Below, one piece after another: positions 51,135 to 60,521 of a DNA stretch of 64,000 nt; positions within the stretch are counted from its first letter, which is position 1, and the number at the start of each line of letters is the position of its first letter. This DNA is from JAYSYM01 sp964543475 (lineage in GTDB: Bacteria; Bdellovibrionota; Bdellovibrionia; Bdellovibrionales; JAMPXM01): the NCBI GenBank assembly GCA_964543475.1, contig CAZIYJ010000009.1:1-64000 (forward strand), in the 5' to 3' direction. The notes under the pieces were generated by a model, which was not told the origin of the DNA, did no database searches, and was given only the letters and a program-made list of their open reading frames with translations. A program made the translations under genes and the position numbers.

Positions 51135-51749
51135 GTGAAGAAACTCATCGTTGTGCTCATTGCGGCATTTTCTATCATTACAGCCTGTTTAATTTATCTG
51201 ATTAGAGAAGGCGTAAGCCTTCGTTTGGGCCGAGTGATTGAACCTACCTCGCTGAGTTTGAGCCATGCTGAGATCGCTCGAGGCCTGGTTAGCCGCCTCA
51301 CTCCAATTTTACAGCATTCAAAGTACATCGTTTTTGGAATCGACAAAGAAGATGAACAGGTGAGGTCAATCATGCAAAGTCTTGAAGCCGAGTTCAAAAA
51401 AGACTTTAAACAATCGCCCAACATTGTGGGCGCTGACTCAGATTTTACCGAAAAATGCCCGGCACCCTGCTGGATCACAGCCGCACCAGGCGATTCAAGC
51501 CACTTACAATCAAGTGAACTAATCGAAAAGCTCAAACAAACCGGCGAAGCTTTTTTTACGATTTCGGTTTTACGGTTTGATCGCAATTCAGAAGTTCCAG
51601 CTCACTGTGAACGCGAAAAGCGAATCACAATTGATTGCGTAACTCCTCTAGCCGTGCGAGAAGCGCGTCGCAAATTCAAAAATGACTCTCCCTACTTCTT
51701 TGTTCGGAACTACAACGAGCGCGACTACTTTTTATTTTTGGAAAACTAA
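51135..51749 (+). CDS. Hypothetical membrane-anchored protein
   Basis: A 204-residue protein with an N-terminal membrane helix (about residues 4-23; perhaps an uncleaved signal anchor or a lipoprotein-like CL motif, TACL). The rest is a soluble domain with an apparent disulfide candidate pair (EKCPAPCW) and another (AHCEREKRITIDC). GTG start at 51135. It lies 9 nt before the ABC exporter ATPase, so it is probably cotranscribed with that exporter, but I do not recognise the family. Confidence 0.75.
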   Translation: MKKLIVVLIAAFSIITACLIYLIREGVSLRLGRVIEPTSLSLSHAEIARGLVSRLTPILQHSKYIVFGIDKEDEQVRSIMQSLEAEFKKDFKQSPNIVGADSDFTEKCPAPCWITAAPGDSSHLQSSELIEKLKQTGEAFFTISVLRFDRNSEVPAHCEREKRITIDCVTPLAVREARRKFKNDSPYFFVRNYNERDYFLFLEN

Positions 51750-51758
51750 GGTGTTAAC

Positions 51759-52670
51759 TTGATTAGAGCCTCTCAACTTACAAAATCTTTTGGCGCGGTG
51801 AATGCCGTAGATGGCATCGACCTTGAAATAAATCGTGGGGAGTGTTTTGGACTTCTCGGTCCCAACGGTGCAGGTAAATCTACGTTCATAAGTATGACAT
51901 ATGGCATGATAATGAAAACCTCAGGTCAGCTATCTGTGTTTGATTACGACCCATCAACTCAAAGCCGTGAAATTAAAAAACGAATGGGTGTGGTCACCCA
52001 GGACAATGCTCTCGACGAGAGTCTAACGGTAAATGAGAACATGTTGATTTACTCAGCGTTCATGAATGTTCCAAAGACAGAGCGTCAATCGCGTGTCGAC
52101 GAGCTACTTGAGTACATGAATCTTTCTCACAAGCGAAATGCTCCAATTCAAAGTTTATCGGGAGGAATGAAACGAAGATTGGTCTTCGTTCGTGCCCTTC
52201 TTAATAAACCCGAACTTTTAATATTGGATGAGCCAACTACCGGATTAGATCCAGCAGTCAGACATTTGCTTTGGGGAAAAGTTAAAGAGCTAAAGGCACA
52301 AGGCACTACCATTCTTCTTACTACACACTATATGCATGAAGCGGAAATGCTCTGTGATCGACTTGTAATTATGAACCAAGGAAAAGTAGTTGCTGAAGGC
52401 ACACCAATGAAAATGATCAGCAGCTACGCGCCAGGTTTTGTCGGAATCTTTAAGCCTGAAGATCACGCGAAAGTAGAATCAATCGCCTTGTCGAATCCGG
52501 AATTTTCATTTCACACAGATGGATCGGGTACCTATTTGCGAACTGCAACGCTCAGTCAGATTACGAGCCTGCACGAAAGAACGAACCTTCAGCCTCTACA
52601 AATTCGACCCGCAAACCTCGAGGATGTCTTTTTAAAACTTACCGGGAAGGAGCTTGCAGCAGATGCGTAA
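51759..52670 (+). CDS. ABC-2-type exporter ATPase, NodI/CcmA-like
   Basis: A 303-residue ATPase with Walker A GPNGAGKS (about residues 34-41), Q-loop in GVVTQDNALDE, signature LSGGM, Walker B LLILDEPTTGLD and H-loop TTHYMHEAE. The extended C-terminal region (about 220-300) is typical of NodI/daunorubicin-type exporter ATPases. The start is TTG at 51759, with AAGGTG upstream. Its stop overlaps the permease start by 8 nt. Substrate unknown: oligosaccharide, lipid or drug. Confidence 0.93.
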   Translation: MIRASQLTKSFGAVNAVDGIDLEINRGECFGLLGPNGAGKSTFISMTYGMIMKTSGQLSVFDYDPSTQSREIKKRMGVVTQDNALDESLTVNENMLIYSAFMNVPKTERQSRVDELLEYMNLSHKRNAPIQSLSGGMKRRLVFVRALLNKPELLILDEPTTGLDPAVRHLLWGKVKELKAQGTTILLTTHYMHEAEMLCDRLVIMNQGKVVAEGTPMKMISSYAPGFVGIFKPEDHAKVESIALSNPEFSFHTDGSGTYLRTATLSQITSLHERTNLQPLQIRPANLEDVFLKLTGKELAADA

Positions 52671-53448
52671 CCTCTTTTCATTGGAATCATTAAAATTAAG
52701 CTTTCATATCACGCGACGAAACTGGGCGGTTTATCGTAAAGATTTAATTTCCAACACTTCTCCTACCGTTGCAGACCCAGCGTTGATCCTTGTCTCGCTC
52801 GGCCTTGGCTTAGGGCCGTTTATCACTAACGTCGACGGCATGACGTACATGCAGTTTTTGGCCCCGGGCCTTGCCGTCGCAACCGCTCTTTTTACATCGT
52901 TCTTTGAAACCAGTTACGGATTCTACGTCAGAATGACCTATGAAAATGTTTTCAAGGGAATGCTGACAACTCCGATCGGCGTCGAGCAGGTAGTTCTTGG
53001 CGAGCTGATTTGGGTTGGTCTAAAAGGAGCATTCATGGCCAGTGGCGTGGGTATTTTCCTCTCGATCTTCGGATTGATGTCCAATCCGCTGCTCATTCCT
53101 TTAGTTGCGTTCGTCGGATTTTTAGTCGCAGTTCCGTGCGGCGCGATCGGCCTGATATCCAGCGCCTGGGTTAAAAACATTAATCAATTCCAGACTGTTT
53201 ATTCATTTTTAATTGCGCCACTCTTTTATTTGTCGGGGATATTCTTTCCGTTAGAAAATATGGCTAAGCCGATACGGATTGTGGCGGAATTTTTCCCGCT
53301 TATTCATGGCGTGCGATTAGCTCAATCCGTTTTTTGGGAACGTGGAATCGCCGAAGTTTTCGCATACCATGGCTCGATTTTGCTTTTGCAGACCGTGATT
53401 CTAAGTGCAGTTGCTTTCACTCAAGTTCGCAAGCGCCTTATAAATTAA
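52663..53448 (+). CDS. ABC-2-type permease, NodJ-like
   Basis: A 261-residue permease with six membrane helices and the ABC-2 signature: LAPGLAVATALFTSFFETSYGFYVRM, then MTYENVFKGMLTTPIGVEQVVLGEL and the final LSGIFFPLENMAKPIRIVAEFFPLIHGV. It pairs with the NodI-like ATPase, overlapping by 8 nt. ATG at 52663 has AAGGAG upstream. The family exports polysaccharides, lipids or drugs. Confidence 0.92.
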   Translation: MRNLFSLESLKLSFHITRRNWAVYRKDLISNTSPTVADPALILVSLGLGLGPFITNVDGMTYMQFLAPGLAVATALFTSFFETSYGFYVRMTYENVFKGMLTTPIGVEQVVLGELIWVGLKGAFMASGVGIFLSIFGLMSNPLLIPLVAFVGFLVAVPCGAIGLISSAWVKNINQFQTVYSFLIAPLFYLSGIFFPLENMAKPIRIVAEFFPLIHGVRLAQSVFWERGIAEVFAYHGSILLLQTVILSAVAFTQVRKRLIN

Positions 53449-53459
53449 ACGGCCGTCCA

Positions 53460-54377
53460 CTACATGATTGTGCCCTTAGGATTTACCGGAGCGTTTGCGG
53501 GAAGTGGGATGAATTCATGGTCGTCACCTGGGATCGACCCGAATCTTGAGCTACCACCGGGACCTTTTTCCCACTCTCGCTTACATTCTTCGATCCGCGC
53601 TTCTGAACTTGAAACGAAGTTCCAAAAAATTTTTCGCTCACCAACATGGCTTCCACCAAGCAGCATAACTTTTGAATCCTCAAGCGCAGTTAACTTAAGG
53701 TCTGAAGTACCTTTTGCCACAACCATGCTACATGGCCCTGCAGTTTGACTATCGACGCTGATAGAACCCTCTACGACATAGGCCGCTGACTCTCGGCCAC
53801 TCACTTCAAAATTAAAAGTCTCGCCTTTTTTTATACGAGCCTCTGCATAGAATAAGTCAGAGTGAATTTTAACAGGGCTCGAAATACCGAAAAGATCACC
53901 CACCAAAAGTTTTACAAATGAGTGCTGATGGATAAATTCTGGCAAAACGTTTTTTGGGTAGTGAGTAAAGCTCGGCTCAGTTTCCTCGTGCTCAGTCGGA
54001 AGAGCGACCCACAACTGAATGCCGTTAACTTTCATTCCAGTTTTTCTTTTTTCGTCTGGAGTTCGCTCCGAGTGAACAATTCCACGACCAGCGGTCATCC
54101 AATTTATCGCTCCCGGCTCGATAAGCTGGTCTGAGCCAAGGCTGTCGCGATGTCGTATAGTCCCTTCGAATAAGTAGGTCACTGTCGCAAGGTTAATATG
54201 AGGATGCGGCCGAACATCCATCCCCTGTCCTGGTTGAAATTCTGCCGGACCCATGTGATCAAAAAAAATGTACGGACCGACCATCCGATGACTTGCATAC
54301 GGAAGAATACGACGAACTGTGAATCCACCGAGATCTCGCTCGCGTGATGTAATGATCATTTCAACTGTCTGAGACAA
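53460..54377 (-). CDS. Pirin family protein
   Basis: A 305-residue bicupin. The N-terminal cupin has the pirin metal ligands at the known positions: His58 and His60 (RPHPHINL), His102 and Glu104 (GIVHSERT). A second cupin follows at about residues 180-290. Some bacterial pirins (YhhW) are quercetin dioxygenases; others regulate metabolism. The metal ligands are intact, so it may be an enzyme. It is convergent with the exporter permease (11 bp apart) and 8 nt downstream of the PQQ-type gene. Confidence 0.92.
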   Translation of the reverse strand: MSQTVEMIITSRERDLGGFTVRRILPYASHRMVGPYIFFDHMGPAEFQPGQGMDVRPHPHINLATVTYLFEGTIRHRDSLGSDQLIEPGAINWMTAGRGIVHSERTPDEKRKTGMKVNGIQLWVALPTEHEETEPSFTHYPKNVLPEFIHQHSFVKLLVGDLFGISSPVKIHSDLFYAEARIKKGETFNFEVSGRESAAYVVEGSISVDSQTAGPCSMVVAKGTSDLKLTALEDSKVMLLGGSHVGERKIFWNFVSSSEARIEECKREWEKGPGGSSRFGSIPGDDHEFIPLPANAPVNPKGTIM

Positions 54378-54385
54378 GTGGCCTC

Positions 54386-55504
54386 CTAAAATGCAGCTAC
54401 AAGACGCGCAATTTTTCCGTCATCGGTTGATAAATAGAGTGCGCCATCGGGTCCGGTGCGAACATTTCGTATGCGCATGCTTAAGTCTGAAAGTAGCTCT
54501 TCTTGAGAAGTCACTTTTCCGTTTTCGATAACGAGTCGACGCAAATGTTGACCACTTAATGTTCCGATGAACAAATTGTTTTTCCAGTTTACGAACTTGG
54601 TTCCAGAATAAAAGTTCGAGCCAGATGGAGAAATCGAAGGAACCCAATGCACAACAGGGTTTTCGACACCTTCTTTTTGTGCGATGCCAATGCGAGGGCC
54701 ATAATATTCCCGACCGTAAGTGACTTCAGGCCAGCCATAATTCGCACCTTTTTTGATTAGATTAACTTCATCTCCTCCGCGCGGACCCATCTCTACAAGA
54801 TAAATCTCTCCCGTTTCAGGGTGCCTTGTAAGCCCTTGTGGACTTCGGTGCCCCCAGCTCCAAATTTCTGGCTTTGAATCTTTCTTTCCAACTAGTGGAT
54901 TGTCTTTTGGAACCGTGAGGTCTTCATTGAAACGAAGAAGTTTACCAAGGTGGTTATTCATGTTTTGTACTTTATCGCGTTCGTTTCGCTCGCCGATCGT
55001 AACAAAAATGTGACCTTGCCCATCGAATTCGATTCGAGAGCCAAAGTGAATGCTCTCATCACTTGCTTCTTCGGCCGAAATAATTTTTTTGAAATTAGTG
55101 AGTTTGTCTTTATCGAGCGTGGCCATTGCAAAGGCAGTCGTTGCTTTTTTACCGACAGGCTCCGAGTACGTGAGAAAAATTATGTTCCGTTTTTTTGGAT
55201 GCACTCGAACATCAAGCAGTCCACCCTGACCTTTTACCCAAACCTTTGGCGCACCTGAAACGTCGGTTACTTTTTTAGTTTCTAGATCTAGGATCCGCAG
55301 CGCACCACCACGCTCGGTGAAAATGATTTGTTTATCGTTTAAGAAGTCAAAGCCCCAGACAATATCTTGCTGTTGTTGGAGAACTTCGAACTTAAATTTT
55401 GCTTCTCGCGAAATATAGGCGCCATTTGAATCTTTTTTAGGAAATTCTGCTGACTGAGTAGTCGATGAAATCAGCAAAGCAATAACAGAGAGTACAATAC
55501 GCAT
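54386..55504 (-). CDS. PQQ-dependent soluble sugar dehydrogenase-like protein
   Basis: A 372-residue exported six-bladed propeller of the Asd/YliI type (signal peptide near residues 1-18). Family motifs: GGLLDVRVHPK, HFGSRIEFDGQGHIFVTIGER, WSWGHRSPQGL with a catalytic-type His, and GTLSGQHLRRL near the end. PQQ is likely the cofactor; sugars or sugar alcohols the substrates. A hairpin (AAGGCCT/AGGCCTT) lies just before the start and partly covers the ribosome-binding site GGAGG. Likely periplasmic. Confidence 0.88.
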   Translation of the reverse strand: MRIVLSVIALLISSTTQSAEFPKKDSNGAYISREAKFKFEVLQQQQDIVWGFDFLNDKQIIFTERGGALRILDLETKKVTDVSGAPKVWVKGQGGLLDVRVHPKKRNIIFLTYSEPVGKKATTAFAMATLDKDKLTNFKKIISAEEASDESIHFGSRIEFDGQGHIFVTIGERNERDKVQNMNNHLGKLLRFNEDLTVPKDNPLVGKKDSKPEIWSWGHRSPQGLTRHPETGEIYLVEMGPRGGDEVNLIKKGANYGWPEVTYGREYYGPRIGIAQKEGVENPVVHWVPSISPSGSNFYSGTKFVNWKNNLFIGTLSGQHLRRLVIENGKVTSQEELLSDLSMRIRNVRTGPDGALYLSTDDGKIARLVAAF

Positions 55505-55531
55505 AAGGCCTCCAAAGCGAAGGCCTTGAGT

Positions 55532-56998
55532 TTAAGGTTGGAACTTGAGTTCGACAAACGAATTTAGCTTTTCGACCTTCTTCTTTTGCCCCATAATTTT
55601 AAACGCTTTAGGTACGAGAGCCGGGTCATCAACGATCAATATGATCACTTTGCGCAGGCCGACATCAAACATCCCCAGAAAGTTTCCAGCCTGAGGAAGT
55701 AGTTCAAGGTGTTCTGAAATTCCACTGAAAACGTCATCAAGTGAGTCGATTTGCCCTCGCTGCTTCTGTGTGACAATAGCGAACACTGTGGCAGGCACAC
55801 TTCGAACAAGCTTGAGTGTGTCATCATCAGCAATCGGGCTTCGCGCGTTCATACTCACAATTCTAAAAGTTGAACGAAGATCACCACGAAGTAGTCGCAA
55901 GTCAATAATACCGTCAGACAGCAACACAACGTTTGTCATGTTCGCTTGAAATTCTAATGCCGAATCAGGAAACTTCGATTCGAAAACACCAGTTGCATGG
56001 TTCACAAAGTTTGAATCTATACGTTTGCTTTGCTCTACGTACTCTTTCGTCTTTGCGAAAATTCCCTTCGATAATAGATTAATTTTCTCATCAGCATACC
56101 AGTTTGCGGCATCAACTTTACCCGCCGCTTTTTCATACGCCCAGCCATTGCCAAGCGCAGTAGCTAGACTTTCATTTATATAATTGTTTGCTAAGCGCGA
56201 AAACTTTGAGGGATTGTTTCTGAACGCATCTGCGAGCATTTTCTGAACGTCATCCGGCTGAGCCTCATAGAGAGAATGACATATTTCATGAAAGACCACT
56301 GAAAACTGCCCTGCGACATCTCGCTCGCTTGGGTTGACGCCAACAGATTCAACTGCGCCGTAGGCGGTAGCGTTTGTGTGCTTTGAATCTGGTGGCAGCG
56401 GAAATAAACTTACGCGAAACTTTTGTTCTAAGGGCCAATCTGCACCGTAGAACTTTGCGGCTTTTGCAAAGAGTTCATCTAGTTTCCATTTCTTTGCATT
56501 TTGTCTGAAGGTGACTGCGGCCTTCTGCATCGCCATTCGATGTGGATTCCAAAGCAAAGATCCATAAATTGGCTCGAAGTAGCTTAATATCTTAAAAAGC
56601 TTTCTTGAATCAGACATCGACATCAAAGCCTGAGTTCGCTCTCGCAAGTCCGCCAAGCTTTGAGAAAACGAGGCCTGGTTGATAATTGCCTCTTTAAGAC
56701 TGCGTCCGCCATTTCGCTCTGGCACCCCAGTTTGAAACAATGGATTTCCTAAGACAAAATCAAGTGAGCGAAATTCCTCGAGCATTTTCTTAGACTCGGC
56801 ATTGTTATGTTTGCTAGCTACAAAAACACGCTTGATGTCTTCGTGACGGAACGGTGTCCCCGCGATGCTTTCCACGAAAACATAAAGGCCATGAATGCGA
56901 TCGGCTGAAAACTCAACTCTCTCAGATGCATGAGCTGCAGATAGACAGAAATTTAGAAACACTGCGAATGATATTTTAAGAACCATCATACCCGACAT
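55532..56998 (-). CDS. Secreted HExxH metalloprotease-like protein
   Basis: A 488-residue secreted protein (hydrophobic N-terminus ending near ASHASE). A zinc-protease motif HEICH is at 237-241 in SVVFHEICHSLYE, and 35 residues later ESLAT (E276) in NYINESLATALGN could be the third ligand, as in gluzincins. No known family fits the full chain. The surrounding chain is helical, with a Lys-rich C-terminus. Likely a periplasmic or secreted zinc peptidase, but catalytic activity is unproven. Confidence 0.75.
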   Translation of the reverse strand: MSGMMVLKISFAVFLNFCLSAAHASERVEFSADRIHGLYVFVESIAGTPFRHEDIKRVFVASKHNNAESKKMLEEFRSLDFVLGNPLFQTGVPERNGGRSLKEAIINQASFSQSLADLRERTQALMSMSDSRKLFKILSYFEPIYGSLLWNPHRMAMQKAAVTFRQNAKKWKLDELFAKAAKFYGADWPLEQKFRVSLFPLPPDSKHTNATAYGAVESVGVNPSERDVAGQFSVVFHEICHSLYEAQPDDVQKMLADAFRNNPSKFSRLANNYINESLATALGNGWAYEKAAGKVDAANWYADEKINLLSKGIFAKTKEYVEQSKRIDSNFVNHATGVFESKFPDSALEFQANMTNVVLLSDGIIDLRLLRGDLRSTFRIVSMNARSPIADDDTLKLVRSVPATVFAIVTQKQRGQIDSLDDVFSGISEHLELLPQAGNFLGMFDVGLRKVIILIVDDPALVPKAFKIMGQKKKVEKLNSFVELKFQP

Positions 56999-57009
56999 TC
57001 TCCCTGATT

Positions 57010-57648
57010 TCAGATCAAGCCGCGAAAGCCACTGTAAATTGCAAAACTGGCAAACAGTCCAAGGGCAACGGCGGCAAAGTGATTCACTCTCGCCATCGCT
57101 TTTTCATTGAACGACTTGCGATATTTTGAGCTGAGATAACTTAAGATTGCAAACCAAACTCCAGATCCGACAAAAACTCCTGCGACAATCAGCGAGGCCC
57201 CAGCAGGGCTAGATTCCTGAGATGCCATACTCAGCGAGGCAAATGCCGCTCCAAACACGAATATATTGGATGGATTAGAAAGCGTAAGAATTAATGTCGC
57301 CATGAATATCTGAAACTTTGAACGCTCTTTAACGATCTCTTTCTTAACCTGAATTCGACTTCGAAAAATATGAAAAGCCATCGCAAGAAGCAAGAACCCG
57401 CCAAAAAATTGAATGTGAGATTTATAATGAACAATCGGATCAGAAATGATCGTTAAGCCAAATGCCGCAACCGCTCCATACATCGCGTCGCCAGTCGCGA
57501 CCGCAAATGCCATAATCAGTCCAGCTACTCGACCTCTGCTGATAGAAGTGCGAATGATCATTAGACCGACCGGCCCTACAGGAGCCGCCATCGCAAAACC
57601 TAAAATAGCTCCTTTAATAAAAAGTGCATCCATTTTTAGATTCAACAT
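57010..57648 (-). CDS. LysE/RhtB-family amino-acid exporter
   Basis: A 212-residue exporter with six membrane helices and the LysE signature GAILGFAMAAPVGPVGLMIIRTSISRG at the N-terminus, followed by GLIMAFAVATGDAMYGAVAAFGL. TLSNPSNIFVFGAAFA is the family's second conserved segment. It is likely an amino-acid or homoserine-lactone exporter. The ATG at 57648 is 23 bp from the divergent MATE start at 57672, so the promoters must overlap coding DNA. Confidence 0.9.
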   Translation of the reverse strand: MLNLKMDALFIKGAILGFAMAAPVGPVGLMIIRTSISRGRVAGLIMAFAVATGDAMYGAVAAFGLTIISDPIVHYKSHIQFFGGFLLLAMAFHIFRSRIQVKKEIVKERSKFQIFMATLILTLSNPSNIFVFGAAFASLSMASQESSPAGASLIVAGVFVGSGVWFAILSYLSSKYRKSFNEKAMARVNHFAAVALGLFASFAIYSGFRGLI

Positions 57649-57671
57649 GGCATTCTGTTCGAACGCAATTT

Positions 57672-59030
57672 ATGAGTAAGTCTTTACGCGCTGAAATCAG
57701 CACTCTTTGTATTCTTGCTTGGCCAATCGTAGTTGGACAAGTCAGCCAAATGTTATTTGGTTTCACAGACACGTTAATGATTGGTCACGTTGGTACGATT
57801 GAACTGGCCGCTTCTTCATTCGGGAACAGTGTCTTCGTCATCTTTTTAGTTTTTGGAATTGGCATCGGCAATGCGACAACTCCACTCATCTCTCGCGCGA
57901 TCGGAAGAACCGATCATAAAGGTGCACGTCGAATTCTGAGCGATGCGATCATCGTCAACACTGTGAGTGCAATTATTTTAACTTTGATTGCAGCTTGTTG
58001 CGGATATTTTTTCGATTATATGGGGCAATCTCCCGAAGTTGCGCGGCAAGCTCAGGTCTATTTTTTAATTCTATCTCTCACACTGATCCCTTCGATGCTC
58101 TACCAATGCTACAAACAGTATCTCGAGTGCATTCAGCGTCCTCGCATTCCAATGTATGCGGCTTTTGGGGGCCTCGCACTCAATGTCGTGCTGAATTACT
58201 GGCTTATCTTTGGTATCGGGCCGATTCCCCCAATGGGAATTATCGGCGCAGGAGTCGCTACTCTGATTTCGCGCATTCTCATGATTCTCTATCTTATCGG
58301 ATATGTGCGCTGGGAGCGAACGCATCGCGAACCTGAACAAACGCAAAAAGAGTTTGATGTTCCATCACGACGTGATGTCGTTGCTGAACTTTTGCAACTC
58401 GGAATCCCGACTGCCTTTATTTTGCTTTTCGAAGTTGGGGCCTTTGCGACAGCGGCAATTGTTATGGGGTGGATTGGACCCGTTCAACAAGCAGCTCATC
58501 AGGTGACTCTTTCGCTAGTGAGCTTGTCGTTCATGGTGCCACTCGGTATTAGCTTCGCTGCGAGCATTCGAGTTGGAACTGAACTTGGAAGAGGCGATTT
58601 CGCGGCCGCGCGTATGGCCGGAATTGCATCCGCCATCATTGGATCAGGATTTATGTTTGTTTGCGCTCTGATCTTTGCAGTAGGACAGGATTTTTGGCCG
58701 AGACTTTTCAGCAAAGACCACGCTGTCATTGAACTTGCAGGAATTTTATTAGTTGTTGGCGCTATTTTTCAAGTATCAGACGGACTACAGGTTGTCGCAT
58801 CTGGTTTGCTACGAGCACTCAAAGATGTTCGCTGGCCCTTTGCAATTACGTTCGTGGCTTACTGGATCTTCGCTCTTCCTGTCGGCTACTGGCTTGCGAT
58901 ACCACAAAAGATGGGCCCCATCGGATTGTGGATCGGTTTAGCTGCAGGGCTGACTTTAGCCGCAGTGTTTTTAACTGTGAGATTTTTCGCTCTACTTAAA
59001 AGACAAGCGCTTGAGGCTAAGAAAATATAG
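57672..59030 (+). CDS. MATE-family multidrug/Na+ efflux transporter
   Basis: A 452-residue MATE exporter with 12 helices in two related halves: CILAWPIVVGQVSQMLFGFTDTLMIGHVG opens helix 1-2; QSPEVARQAQVYFLI lies between; GIPTAFILLFEVGAFATAAIVMGWIG starts the second half. It exports cationic drugs or metabolites with Na+ or H+. ATG at 57672 is preferred; an in-frame ATG at 57624 would precede it by 16 residues within the divergent gene. Its 3' end overlaps the ATL gene by 14 bp. Confidence 0.93.
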   Translation: MSKSLRAEISTLCILAWPIVVGQVSQMLFGFTDTLMIGHVGTIELAASSFGNSVFVIFLVFGIGIGNATTPLISRAIGRTDHKGARRILSDAIIVNTVSAIILTLIAACCGYFFDYMGQSPEVARQAQVYFLILSLTLIPSMLYQCYKQYLECIQRPRIPMYAAFGGLALNVVLNYWLIFGIGPIPPMGIIGAGVATLISRILMILYLIGYVRWERTHREPEQTQKEFDVPSRRDVVAELLQLGIPTAFILLFEVGAFATAAIVMGWIGPVQQAAHQVTLSLVSLSFMVPLGISFAASIRVGTELGRGDFAAARMAGIASAIIGSGFMFVCALIFAVGQDFWPRLFSKDHAVIELAGILLVVGAIFQVSDGLQVVASGLLRALKDVRWPFAITFVAYWIFALPVGYWLAIPQKMGPIGLWIGLAAGLTLAAVFLTVRFFALLKRQALEAKKI

Positions 59031-59373
59031 AGGGCTGTTTTGAGGACTTCTTAATTTTTGCAGGTTCTTTTCTCCAGCCAAAAATCTCAAGATCAATTGA
59101 GCCATCTCCAAGAAACTCAATACCTTCTTTTTTAAGTAACGATTTCTGAAGTTTGTATTCATCGCTCTTTTTAGGAAAAGAAATTTTTCCTTTCGAGTTG
59201 AGCACACGCTGCCACGGCAAATCATGAGCCTCTGCACTTGAGTTAAGTATCCAGCCAACTCCGCGGGCACCATTCGGTTTCCCCGCCAGCCGCGCAATTT
59301 GTCCGTAGCTCGCAACTTTACCTTTCGGAATCTTTCTAACGAACGCCATGACCGAGCGTGAAAACTCGGTCAT
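59017..59373 (-). CDS. Alkyltransferase-like protein (ATL), MGMT family
   Basis: A 118-residue MGMT-family protein. The active-site Cys-His pair of O6-alkylguanine transferase (PCHR) is replaced here by PWQR (LPWQRVLNSKGKISF), which marks it as an ATL: it binds O6-alkylguanine in DNA and recruits nucleotide excision repair rather than transferring the alkyl group. IPKGKVASYGQIARLAG and ARGVGWILN are the family's other motifs. ATG at 59373 is chosen over TTG at 59412. Confidence 0.88.
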   Translation of the reverse strand: MTEFSRSVMAFVRKIPKGKVASYGQIARLAGKPNGARGVGWILNSSAEAHDLPWQRVLNSKGKISFPKKSDEYKLQKSLLKKEGIEFLGDGSIDLEIFGWRKEPAKIKKSSKQPSIFS

Positions 59374-59417
59374 TTTTATCGTCGAAGATGGACAGCTTAG
59401 AACTTTTCGCAAGCGAC

Positions 59418-60461
59418 CTACTTTTTTAAATCGATGACGAATCTGTATTTTACATCTGATGCGACAGTGCGGTCGTAGGCCACGTCAATTTGCGCCGGAG
59501 TAATAAGCTCAATGTCGCTGAAGACTTTTTTCTTCGCACAGAAGTCTAACATCTCTTGAGTTTCCTTTAGACCACCGATGAGTGAGCCTGTTAAAACTTT
59601 GCGGCCGAAGATAAGACCACCCGCCTGAAGTTCATTTGGAGTTGGAGCCACACCGAGCAATACATGGGTTCCGCCAAGCTTTAAGCTTTGTAGGTAGGGA
59701 GTGAAATCGTGAGGTGCAGAAACGGTGTCGATAATCAGATCGAGTTTTCCGGCGACTGCGCCATAGTTCTTAGCGTCTTTCGTCATAACGAAGTTTTTCG
59801 CACCCAGTTTTCTAGCGTCTTTTTCTTTTGATGGAGAAGTACTAAACACGGTTACTTCTGCACCCATCGCCGCTGCAATTTTTACTGCCATATGACCTAG
59901 GCCGCCGAGACCAATCACTCCAACTTTCTTACCCTTCTTTGCACCATAGCGTTTAAGTGGGCTGTAAGTCGTGATACCTGCGCAAAGTAGTGGTGCAACC
60001 TTATCTAACGGCAGACCTTTTTTAATTTTCAGAGTGAAGTGTTCTTTGCAAGTGATGTGAGAAGTGTAACCACCGTAAGTGACGCCACCTTCATCTTTTG
60101 TGGGACTGTTGTAGGAGAAGATTGCTCCTTTCTCACAAAACTGCTCTTCATTGTTTTTACAGTTCACGCATTTACCGCACGAATCAACAAGGCAACCAAC
60201 TCCGGCTAAATCACCAACTTTAAATTTTTTAACTTTCTTGCCTACAGCTGTAACTGTTCCAACCATTTCGTGACCAGGAATGCATGGGTACTGCGTACCC
60301 TGCCATTCGCCGCGCGCGGTGTGAATGTCTGAGTGACAGATTCCGCAGTACGCAAGTTCGATGACGACGTCGTCGGGATTAGGATCGCGACGGTTGATTT
60401 TCATCTGTTTGAATTTACCTTTTGGATTATCGACACCGAATGCTTTTGCAGAAATCATCAA
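59418..60461 (-). CDS. Zinc-dependent NAD(P) alcohol dehydrogenase, YahK/CAD-like
   Basis: A 347-residue medium-chain dehydrogenase of the cinnamyl-alcohol-dehydrogenase group. Catalytic zinc ligands: Cys42 (YCGICHSDIH) and His64-Glu65 (PGHEMVG). The structural zinc loop CGKCVNCKNNEEQFC follows. The nucleotide site is GVIGLGGLGHMAVKIA. Serine/threonine phosphate-binding preference points to NADPH. It probably reduces aldehydes. It shares a gap with the ArsR regulator gene (60 bp apart). Confidence 0.93.
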   Translation of the reverse strand: MMISAKAFGVDNPKGKFKQMKINRRDPNPDDVVIELAYCGICHSDIHTARGEWQGTQYPCIPGHEMVGTVTAVGKKVKKFKVGDLAGVGCLVDSCGKCVNCKNNEEQFCEKGAIFSYNSPTKDEGGVTYGGYTSHITCKEHFTLKIKKGLPLDKVAPLLCAGITTYSPLKRYGAKKGKKVGVIGLGGLGHMAVKIAAAMGAEVTVFSTSPSKEKDARKLGAKNFVMTKDAKNYGAVAGKLDLIIDTVSAPHDFTPYLQSLKLGGTHVLLGVAPTPNELQAGGLIFGRKVLTGSLIGGLKETQEMLDFCAKKKVFSDIELITPAQIDVAYDRTVASDVKYRFVIDLKK

Positions 60462-60521
60462 AACACCTCTTAAAGTTAAACGACTTTAACGGTGAGCTAA
60501 CGTACTGACCAGTCTTAACGC

